Under the pieces are notes generated by a model. That model did not search any database, was not told the DNA's origin, and worked only from the letters and a program-made list of their open reading frames with translations. The position numbers and the translations under genes were made by a program. From the NCBI GenBank assembly GCA_003963245.1, contig RXJX01000002.1, forward strand, positions 1 through 64,000: 64,000 bases of DNA, read 5' to 3'. This stretch comes from Neisseriaceae bacterium. Lineage in GTDB: Bacteria > Pseudomonadota > Gammaproteobacteria > Burkholderiales > UBA11063. Below, one piece after another: positions 38,846-44,226 of the stretch (positions are counted from its first letter, which is position 1; every line of letters begins with the position of its first letter).

Positions 38846-38954
38846 ATTCTTTCACCTTTATTTAAATAAACTAAAAACACACAGGATTATGACGTGTTAA
38901 AATGACGCCACTTGATAAATAGAATGAATTTTGAATAGCCTATATTTTACTCCA

Positions 38955-38984
38955 TTGAGTTGCTTTTGGCAATAACCATATTAT
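38955..38984 (+). promoter_or_regulatory. Possible promoter of rdgB
   Basis: TTGAGT at 38955-38960 and TATTAT at 38979-38984 are 18 bases apart. Transcription would begin about 55 bases before the rdgB start. Both boxes are imperfect, so this is a candidate only. Confidence 0.35.
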
Positions 38985-39045
38985 CTCTGGGTAAATTTCT
39001 CTTACGTTATTATTAAAAGAACAAATTCCCCATAAAAGGATACCT

Positions 39046-39645
39046 ATGCAGAAAAGAATAGTGATAGCTTCCGCCAACTTAGGAAAGATTAAAGAGTTTC
39101 AGCAAATATTTGCGCAATATAATATTGAAGTAGTTCCCCAAGCAGATTTGAATGTTTCAGAAATTGAAGAGCCATTCTCTACCTTTGTTGAAAATTCTCT
39201 TCACAAAGCACGCCACTGCTCTCGTGTTACCGGCTTACCCGCACTTGCTGATGATTCGGGTTTATGTGTCACTGCACTGGGTGGTGCGCCAGGAATATAT
39301 TCTGCACGCTATGCTGGTGAACCAAAATCAGATCAAGCCAATATAGATAAATTACTTCACGAGCTACGTGACACTCAAAATCGAGATGCTTATTTTTATT
39401 GCTCATTAGTATTTGTCAGAAATAGCGAAGATCCACAGCCAATTATCGCCGAAGGAATTTTTACGGGAAGTATTGCTGAACACCCAAAAGGTCATAATGG
39501 GCACGGTTATGATCCAATATTTTATGTTGCAGAATATAAGGCAACGGCAGCAGAATTAGAACCAAATACAAAAAATGAAATTAGCCATCGGGGTAAAGCG
39601 CTAAATGAGCTACGTAATAAACTAATTAACGCAAAAATTATTTAA
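39046..39645 (+). CDS. rdgB: XTP/dITP diphosphatase (HAM1/RdgB)
   Basis: A 199-residue nucleotide-pool sanitiser that hydrolyses dITP, XTP and related non-canonical nucleotides to monophosphates. The N-terminal IASANLGKIKEFQQIF binds the triphosphate. TFVENSLHKARHCSRVTGLPALADDSGL and LGGAPGIYSARYAG hold the acidic and base-recognition residues. GHNGHGYDPIFYV and NEISHRGKALNEL are the C-terminal signatures. AAGGA precedes the ATG. The rhodanese gene follows after 18 bases. Confidence 0.96.
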   Translation: MQKRIVIASANLGKIKEFQQIFAQYNIEVVPQADLNVSEIEEPFSTFVENSLHKARHCSRVTGLPALADDSGLCVTALGGAPGIYSARYAGEPKSDQANIDKLLHELRDTQNRDAYFYCSLVFVRNSEDPQPIIAEGIFTGSIAEHPKGHNGHGYDPIFYVAEYKATAAELEPNTKNEISHRGKALNELRNKLINAKII

Positions 39646-39663
39646 TTCAACAAGGAGCATAAA

Positions 39664-40032
39664 ATGCAACATGATATGTCATTTCAAGTATTAGTAGATG
39701 AAGTACGTCCACTTATCAAAGAATTAACTGTTTTACAAGTAAAGCAGAAGTTTGATAACGGTGAACAGTTTGTTTTTATTGATGTGCGTGAGGATCATGA
39801 ATGGATTGTATCGCATATTCCCAAAGCAATTCATATTGGAAGAGGAATTTTAGAACGGGATATTGCAGCAAACATTAGTGATAAAAACACAGAAATCATC
39901 CTTTACTGTGGTGGAGGTTTCCGCTCTGCGCTATCAGCATATAATCTGCAAAAAATGGGTTATAACAATGTTGCATCAATGGATGGTGGAATTCGTGAAT
40001 GGAAAGAACTTGACTTTCCGCTAAGTAAATAA
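39664..40032 (+). CDS. Single-domain rhodanese-like sulfurtransferase
   Basis: A 122-residue rhodanese domain. FIDVREDHEWIVSHIPKAIHIGRG opens the fold, and the active-site loop YCGGGFRSALSAYNLQKMGY contains the catalytic cysteine near residue 88. DGGIREWKELDFPL closes the domain. There is no signal peptide, so it acts in the cytosol, transferring sulfane sulfur to an unknown acceptor. It is probably co-transcribed with rdgB and ends at a two-way terminator. Confidence 0.92.
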   Translation: MQHDMSFQVLVDEVRPLIKELTVLQVKQKFDNGEQFVFIDVREDHEWIVSHIPKAIHIGRGILERDIAANISDKNTEIILYCGGGFRSALSAYNLQKMGYNNVASMDGGIREWKELDFPLSK

Positions 40033-40058
40033 AAAAATGCCCATATGGGCATTTTTTT
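40031..40058. terminator. Perfectly symmetrical two-way terminator
   Basis: These 28 bases form an exact palindrome: seven A, then ATGCCCAT/ATGGGCAT core pairing, then seven T. It overlaps the last bases of both the rhodanese gene (plus strand) and dksA (minus strand) and can end both transcripts. Confidence 0.92.
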
Positions 40059-40494
40059 ATTCTTCAGCAAAGTGTTTTTGCATTTTCTCTCGGCGCTCTT
40101 GTGCCTCAATACTCAAACTCGCAGTAGGACGAGCAAGCAAACGTTTTAGTCCAATCGGTTCACCAGTATCTTCACAAAACCCATAATCACCGTTTTCAAT
40201 TGATTCTAGTGCAGAACGAATTTTTTGCAATAATTTACGCTCACGGTCACGTGTACGTAATTCCAATGCGTATTCTTCTTCGATCGTTGCGCGATCAGAA
40301 GGGTCTGCAATATAATTAGTATCCTGTTCTTGAAACGCTTGCGTAGTCTTCTTGGCATTATCAACCATTTCAGATTCTAATGATAGTAGTCTGTTTTTAA
40401 AAAATGCCAATTGAACTTCATTCATGTAATCATCTTCAGACATATTTAAAATATCAGCATCAGTCATTAATTCAGGATTCAGTAATTTAGGCAT
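40057..40494 (-). CDS. dksA: RNA polymerase-binding regulator DksA
   Basis: About 145 residues from the ATG at 40494 (MPKLLNPE), which has GAGG five bases upstream. The longer frame to 40509 lacks support. DksA binds the secondary channel of RNA polymerase and, with ppGpp, adjusts rRNA and amino-acid promoters. The coiled coil (LESEMVDNAKKTTQAFQ and ATIEEEYALELRTRDRERKLLQKI) with the DPSDRA tip is intact. In the zinc-finger region (YGFCEDTGEPIGLKRLLARPTASLSIEAQERREK) only one of the four E. coli cysteines remains, a form I recall from beta- and alphaproteobacteria. Confidence 0.93.
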   Translation of the reverse strand: MPKLLNPELMTDADILNMSEDDYMNEVQLAFFKNRLLSLESEMVDNAKKTTQAFQEQDTNYIADPSDRATIEEEYALELRTRDRERKLLQKIRSALESIENGDYGFCEDTGEPIGLKRLLARPTASLSIEAQERREKMQKHFAEE

Positions 40495-40615
40495 AAACAC
40501 CTCATGCAAAATATTAGTCTATCATCTCCGTGACAGCTAATTTTATTAAAATGTATGTTCACCAACAACAATAAAGCGGTTAGGAATACCAAACTTCTTT
40601 TTCTTAAAGGTGCAT

Positions 40616-40644
40616 ATTATAGCGGGTATTTTATAAATTAACAA
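40616..40644 (-). promoter_or_regulatory. Sigma-70 promoter of dksA
   Basis: Read leftward, TTGTTA (40639-40644) and a perfect TATAAT (40616-40621) are 17 bases apart. The dksA start is about 115 bases downstream. The gap 40495-40810 holds this promoter, the tRNA promoter and otherwise AT-rich sequence with no gene. Confidence 0.6.
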
Positions 40645-40750
40645 TAATTTATTCCAAAAACGCATATTTATCTCAATTTTATTATCTCAAACAAAGCAAG
40701 AAGTTAATATTAGCAACTACTCTGTAACTGACAATTATTTTAAAATTTAT

Positions 40751-40779
40751 TTGACACAGTAAAGACACTTGGCTATAAT
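40751..40779 (+). promoter_or_regulatory. Consensus sigma-70 promoter of the tRNA array
   Basis: TTGACA at 40751-40756, a 17-base spacer and TATAAT at 40774-40779 match the full consensus. The tRNA-Ser gene begins about 25 bases after the expected start site. The 15 bases from the -10 onward (TATAATACCGTTCTC) recur exactly at the promoter of the other tRNA-Ser gene near 58734. Confidence 0.9.
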
Positions 40780-40810
40780 ACCGTTCTCTAAGCGAAAAGC
40801 TTTGCGGCGT

Positions 40811-40902
40811 GGAGAGATGGCCGAGAGGTCGAAGGCACTCCCCTGCTAAGGGAGCATACGCCCAAAAGCGTATCGAGGGTTCGAATCCCTCTTTCTCCGC
40901 CA
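40811..40902 (+). tRNA. tRNA-Ser (GCT)
   Basis: A 92-base class II tRNA with a long variable arm (TACGCCC/GCGTA pairing). The anticodon loop CTGCTAA gives GCT, which reads AGC and AGU. The acceptor stem GGAGAGA/TTTCTCC, the T arm GAGGGTTCGAATCCCTC and an encoded CCA are present. It is first in the array. Confidence 0.95.
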
Positions 40903-40929
40903 TTACGCTTAGAAACATAAACATACAAG

Positions 40930-41006
40930 GCATCCGTAGCTCAGCTGGATAGAGTACTTGGCTACGAACCAAGGGGTCAGGAGTTCGAATCTCTTCGGAT
41001 GCACCA
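40930..41006 (+). tRNA. tRNA-Arg (ACG)
   Basis: A 77-base tRNA with acceptor GCATCCG/CGGATGC, D arm AGCTCAGCTGGATAGAGT, anticodon loop CTACGAA (ACG, inosine-modified in the mature tRNA, reading CGU/CGC/CGA), T loop GTTCGAATC and encoded CCA. Confidence 0.95.
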
Positions 41007-41031
41007 ATATGTTAATGTTGCACAATATAGT

Positions 41032-41107
41032 GTCCCTATCGTCTAGAGGCCTAGGACATCGCCCTTTCACGGCGGTAACAGGGGTTCGAATCCCCTTAGG
41101 GACGCCA
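41032..41107 (+). tRNA. tRNA-Glu (TTC), copy 1
   Basis: A 76-base tRNA with acceptor GTCCCTA/TAGGGAC, anticodon loop CTTTCAC (TTC), T arm GGGGTTCGAATCCCC and encoded CCA. It is identical to the copy at 41577-41652. Confidence 0.95.
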
Positions 41108-41118
41108 CTATAATCAGT

Positions 41119-41194
41119 GGAGCGGTAGCTCAGCCGGTAGAGCAGCGGACTTTTAATCCGTTGGTCGCGAGTTCGAATCTCGCCCGCTCCACCA
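41119..41194 (+). tRNA. tRNA-Lys (TTT), copy 1
   Basis: A 76-base tRNA with acceptor GGAGCGG/CCGCTCC, anticodon loop CTTTTAA (TTT), T arm GCGAGTTCGAATCTCGC and encoded CCA. It is identical to the copy at 41668-41743, while the Glu-Lys spacers of the two pairs differ. Confidence 0.95.
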
Positions 41195-41213
41195 TTCTTA
41201 AGTTTCCAAAATC

Positions 41214-41567
41214 ATGAAATTTAAGCACCTACTAGTGTTAAGTTGCTGTGTAACAGCTGCTTATGCGTATACACAAAGTGATCTGTTAAGTGCGCAATAT
41301 GCGTACCAAGATAGCTCTAATAATGTAACGCAAGCTAAAAATGAACGAAAAGATGCTTCAGAAGCATTAGCTAAATCTAAGAAAAACTTAGAACAAGCAC
41401 AAAAAGATTTACAGCAAGCACAGCAAAATTTTAATCAGGCACAGACCAGATATTCAAATGCCGAATCAAATTTAGTTCAAACTAATCGCGATTTTGGTGT
41501 TGCTAATGCTAAATTAAATCAAATTTGGAATAGTTTAAACCCGAGCACTACTACTCCAAATAATTAA
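41214..41567 (+). CDS. Small secreted coiled-coil protein inside the tRNA array
   Basis: A 117-residue protein with a signal peptide (MKFKHLLVLSCCVTAAYA, cleaved before YTQSD). An almost uninterrupted coiled coil covers about residues 28-105 (heptads around AKSKKNLEQAQKDLQQAQ and FNQAQTRYSNAESNLVQT), and a short Pro/Thr/Asn tail ends the protein. I know no named family; Lpp-like or periplasmic spacer proteins are possible. It starts 19 bases after tRNA-Lys with no clear ribosome binding site or promoter, and its stop lies nine bases before the second tRNA-Glu. It may be transcribed with the tRNAs and released when they are processed. Confidence 0.65.
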   Translation: MKFKHLLVLSCCVTAAYAYTQSDLLSAQYAYQDSSNNVTQAKNERKDASEALAKSKKNLEQAQKDLQQAQQNFNQAQTRYSNAESNLVQTNRDFGVANAKLNQIWNSLNPSTTTPNN

Positions 41568-41576
41568 ACCACTATT

Positions 41577-41652
41577 GTCCCTATCGTCTAGAGGCCTAGG
41601 ACATCGCCCTTTCACGGCGGTAACAGGGGTTCGAATCCCCTTAGGGACGCCA
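41577..41652 (+). tRNA. tRNA-Glu (TTC), copy 2
   Basis: Identical over all 76 bases to copy 1 at 41032-41107, with anticodon TTC and encoded CCA. The bases just before it (ACTATT) loosely resemble those before copy 1 (ATATAGT). Confidence 0.95.
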
Positions 41653-41667
41653 AATTTTTCTTTCTGT

Positions 41668-41743
41668 GGAGCGGTAGCTCAGCCGGTAGAGCAGCGGACT
41701 TTTAATCCGTTGGTCGCGAGTTCGAATCTCGCCCGCTCCACCA
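41668..41743 (+). tRNA. tRNA-Lys (TTT), copy 2
   Basis: Identical over all 76 bases to copy 1 at 41119-41194, with anticodon TTT and encoded CCA. It is the last tRNA of the array; no strong terminator follows before sodC. Confidence 0.95.
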
Positions 41744-41749
41744 ATTCTA

Positions 41750-41763
41750 TTGATTTAAATCAA
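41750..41763 (+). promoter_or_regulatory. Perfect FNR/ANR-type operator upstream of sodC
   Basis: TTGATTTAAATCAA matches the FNR consensus TTGAT-N4-ATCAA at every fixed position. Its centre (41756.5) is about 43 bases before the start site expected from the -10 at 41788, close to the -41.5 position of activator sites. It follows the last tRNA by six bases. Confidence 0.6.
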
Positions 41764-41764
41764 C

Positions 41765-41793
41765 TTTCTTACAGTCCCACACTTAGTTATGAT
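41765..41793 (+). promoter_or_regulatory. Probable sodC promoter
   Basis: TATGAT at 41788-41793 is a good -10. The element 17 bases upstream, TTTCTT, is a poor -35, as expected for a promoter that relies on an activator. The start codon of sodC is at 41832 behind GGGGAAA. Confidence 0.45.
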
Positions 41794-41831
41794 ATTATTT
41801 GTTCTCTCTTTAAATATTTGGGGAAATTAGA

Positions 41832-42368
41832 ATGAATAATAAATTTTTCAAACTGGCGATTATTGCAGCTAGCACGGGATATGTTAGCGTGACATATGCG
41901 GATCAGATCACAATTCCAATGCATTTAACTAATGAATCACAAACTCTAGTAGGTAGTATTACTGCCAGCGATACTCCTTATGGACTGTTATTAACACCTA
42001 ACTTGGCTAAGCTAGTTCCCGATCTAACGTCTGGAGTTCATGGACTTCACGTGCATACCAATCCAAGCTGCGCTAAAAATGGTATGGCTGCGGGGAGTCA
42101 TCTCGACCCACAAAAAACAGAACATCATTTAGGTCCATACAATGATAAAGGACATTTAGGTGATCTACCAGCAATATACATCAATGCTGATGGTAGTGTA
42201 ACTACTCCTGTCTTAGCTCCTAGGTTAAAAGTAAGTGACATTATTGGGCATAGCTTAATGATTCATAATGGTGGTGATAATTATTCTGACACCCCTCAAC
42301 TTGGCGGTGGCGGAGCACGAATGATCTGCGGTGTAATTACAAAAGAAGGTGCAGAAAGTGCAAAATAA
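41832..42368 (+). CDS. sodC: Periplasmic Cu/Zn superoxide dismutase
   Basis: A 178-residue secreted enzyme that dismutates superoxide in the periplasm. The signal peptide is MNNKFFKLAIIAASTGYVSVTYA. Copper and zinc ligands are visible in GVHGLHVHTNPSC, in GSHLDPQKTEHHLGPYNDKGHLGDLP and in HSLMIHNGGDNYSD. The disulfide cysteines sit in NPSC and MICGVI, and GGGGARMICGV is the C-terminal signature. It is monocistronic, with an FNR-type box upstream and a two-way terminator downstream. Confidence 0.96.
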   Translation: MNNKFFKLAIIAASTGYVSVTYADQITIPMHLTNESQTLVGSITASDTPYGLLLTPNLAKLVPDLTSGVHGLHVHTNPSCAKNGMAAGSHLDPQKTEHHLGPYNDKGHLGDLPAIYINADGSVTTPVLAPRLKVSDIIGHSLMIHNGGDNYSDTPQLGGGGARMICGVITKEGAESAK

Positions 42369-42409
42369 TTTCTGCAAATTATAAAAGCGATGTTTTGCGA
42401 TATCAAACA

Positions 42410-42450
42410 TAAAAAGCTACTTGACTACATATTACCAAGTAGCTTTTTAT
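42410..42450. terminator. Two-way terminator between sodC and the methyltransferase gene
   Basis: AAAAAGCTACTT and AAGTAGCTTTTT form a twelve-base stem around a 14-base loop, with T-runs in both directions. It separates sodC from the convergent RNA methyltransferase gene. Confidence 0.85.
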
Positions 42451-42466
42451 TAATTATATTAGACTC

Positions 42467-43609
42467 TTAGGCTTTACGATTTGAACCACTAACCATTTCA
42501 AATTTAAATAACCGACATTCTAAAGCCCCATTAAATAGTGGCGTTTTACGGCTTGGTTTTAACCGCACCAATTTTGGCAAGCGCAAGTCTGCGGTAAAAA
42601 AATAGCAATCCCAGCCTGCAAACTCCTTCTTAAGCGTACTGCCAAGTAACGGATATAATTCAGCCAAACGATCAAGTTCATCTAAACGTATCCCATAAGG
42701 TGGATTAGTTACTAAAACCCCTCTTTCAGCTGGTGCTGTTTTTTTGATAAAATCACCATGACTAAACTGAACATAATGATCTAACTTAATTTGCTGAAAA
42801 TTCTGTCGCGCAATTTCCACTGCCGTACGATTAATATCGCTGGCAAATATCTGTAATTTTTGCTCATAATTAATTGCATTTTTTGCCTGGACCTTCATTT
42901 CTTCAAATTTAGCTAAGTCAAAATCTATAAATTTCTCAAAAGCAAAATTACGATTAAGCCCAGGTGCAATATTTAAACCATAACTAATCGCTTCAACTAC
43001 TAAAGTTCCACTACCGCACATCGGATCATAAAATGGTTTATCCGGTGTCCAGCCACTTAATTTGATCAAACCAAACGCCAGATTTTCACGAATAGGCGCT
43101 TCCAATTTTAATTTACGATAACCACGCTTAAACAATGTATCACCAGAAGTATCCAGATAAATAGTTGCAGTATCTTTGGTTAAAAAAGTATAAATCCGCA
43201 TATCAGGCTCAGCTTTGTCTACATTTGGTCGGGCGTCAACTTGCTCAACAAAGTAATCACAAATTGCATCTTTTACTTTTAATGTTACAAAATCTAAGCT
43301 CTTTAATGGGCAAGCAATCGCATTGGTTGCAACTTTGATACTATTACCAACATGAAACCATTTATCCCACTTTATTTTCATTGCCAAAGCATAAATATCT
43401 TCTTCGAAGCGGTAACCACTGAATGCCAAACGTATCATTACTCTGCTTGCTAAACGTGAATGAAGATTAATCCGCATCACACTCTCTAAATCAGCCTTAA
43501 ATTCCAAGCCTGCATTAACCGCAACAATATCAATTGCACCTAAAGCAGTGATCTCTTCTGCCAGTAATTGCTCTAATCCACGCACCGTAGTTACAAAACA
43601 TGCTAACAC
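42467..43609 (-). CDS. THUMP-domain 23S rRNA (guanine-N2) methyltransferase, RlmL N-terminal type
   Basis: A 380-residue class I SAM methyltransferase. The N-terminal THUMP domain covers about residues 1-155. The catalytic part has YDPMCGSGTLVVEAI near 200 (SAM motif I), FASDINRTAVEIARQNF near 270 and the catalytic TNPPYGIRLDELDRL near 305. This layout equals the first half of E. coli RlmL, which makes m2G2445; the RlmK half is absent. The exact target base is therefore likely but not certain. Confidence 0.9.
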   Translation of the reverse strand: MLACFVTTVRGLEQLLAEEITALGAIDIVAVNAGLEFKADLESVMRINLHSRLASRVMIRLAFSGYRFEEDIYALAMKIKWDKWFHVGNSIKVATNAIACPLKSLDFVTLKVKDAICDYFVEQVDARPNVDKAEPDMRIYTFLTKDTATIYLDTSGDTLFKRGYRKLKLEAPIRENLAFGLIKLSGWTPDKPFYDPMCGSGTLVVEAISYGLNIAPGLNRNFAFEKFIDFDLAKFEEMKVQAKNAINYEQKLQIFASDINRTAVEIARQNFQQIKLDHYVQFSHGDFIKKTAPAERGVLVTNPPYGIRLDELDRLAELYPLLGSTLKKEFAGWDCYFFTADLRLPKLVRLKPSRKTPLFNGALECRLFKFEMVSGSNRKA

Positions 43610-43715
43610 TATATATCCAATTCAAAACAAATAATTAGGCGGATTGTAGCACAATAAGCTTATTTTTTTAATAAATATCTTTAAAAATTTTGCGCAAAGC
43701 TTATTAATTTAGAGC

Positions 43716-43763
43716 TATAATAGCCCTATAAGTCAACAACTATGTTGGCTTGACAGTTTTTTT
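43716..43763 (+). promoter_or_regulatory. hpf promoter -10 and terminator-like leader hairpin
   Basis: A perfect TATAAT lies at 43716-43721 with no good -35. The expected transcript start is followed at once by a hairpin (GTCAA and CAAC pairing with GTTG and TTGAC, 43732-43754), then seven T at 43757-43763. No plus-strand gene lies upstream for it to terminate. It may attenuate hpf. A second reading is that TTGACA at 43750 is a -35 box, but no fitting -10 follows. Confidence 0.45.
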
Positions 43764-43798
43764 ATCTGTTATGTGTATCAAAGACGAAAGGAACGTCC

Positions 43799-44167
43799 AT
43801 GAAAAACTTATCGATTTTATGCAAAGATTTTGACTTAACTGACGCGATTAAACTTTACGCAACAGAGAAGTTGTCTGCACTAAATAAATATTTTCCAAAT
43901 AATGGTTCGGAAGCAAGTTTTAATTTACGCCTAGGAAAAGTTACGCAAAGCCAACACAGTGGTAAGATATATTACGCTGAAGTTAGTATTAAATCACCAG
44001 AGAAGAATTTTGGTGCGTTAGTTGAATCTGACGATGTCTATTCAGCGCTAGACATGTTAAAAGACGACTTGGCTCATAATATTGCTCATTATAAAGATAA
44101 AGAACATAGTAAAAATATTCGCAGCGCGCGCAAATTTAAGGAAGAACTCCATACAACTGCAGAATAA
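43799..44167 (+). CDS. hpf: Ribosome hibernation factor, short HPF/RaiA type
   Basis: A 122-residue protein of the short HPF/YfiA fold. The beta-alpha-beta start is LSILCKDFDLTDAIKLYATEKLSALNKYF, and YYAEVSIKSPEKNFGALVESDDVYSALDMLKDDLAHNIAHYKDK follows. It binds the decoding centre of idle ribosomes in slow growth. The tail (ARKFKEELHTTAE) is short, so this is not the long dimerising form. Calling it HPF rather than RaiA is uncertain. AAGGAA precedes the ATG. Confidence 0.9.
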   Translation: MKNLSILCKDFDLTDAIKLYATEKLSALNKYFPNNGSEASFNLRLGKVTQSQHSGKIYYAEVSIKSPEKNFGALVESDDVYSALDMLKDDLAHNIAHYKDKEHSKNIRSARKFKEELHTTAE

Positions 44168-44180
44168 TGTTTACAATATA

Positions 44181-44226
44181 AAAAATAAAACATCCAGATA
44201 TTTTATCTGGATGTTTTATTTTTTAT
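44181..44226. terminator. Two-way terminator between hpf and nifJ
   Basis: AAAACATCCAGATA and TATCTGGATGTTTT form a stem of about fourteen bases with a tight TTT loop, flanked by A- and T-runs. It serves both hpf and the convergent nifJ gene, whose stop codon lies inside the T-run. Confidence 0.88.

Noticed and set aside
40057-40494. DksA with a damaged zinc finger as a broken gene
   Set aside because: The loss of three cysteines matches a coherent alternative (CEDTGEPIG...SLSIEAQERRE) that I recall from alpha- and betaproteobacteria; the rest of the protein is intact.
40682-40972. Minus-strand frame of 96 codons over the tRNA-Ser and tRNA-Arg genes
   Set aside because: Its EGFEPSIRFWAYAPLAGE-like sequence is the well-known false translation of tRNA-Ser read backward; the tRNAs explain the DNA fully.
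41750-41763. The TTGATTTAAATCAA palindrome as the terminator of the tRNA array
   Set aside because: It has no loop and no T-run, and it matches the FNR consensus at every fixed base, so a regulator site is the better reading.
41575-41835. Plus-strand frame over the second tRNA-Glu/tRNA-Lys pair
   Set aside because: RGLGHRPFTAVTGVRIPLGTP and GAVAQPVEQRTFNPLVASSNLARST are standard false translations of tRNA-Glu and tRNA-Lys.
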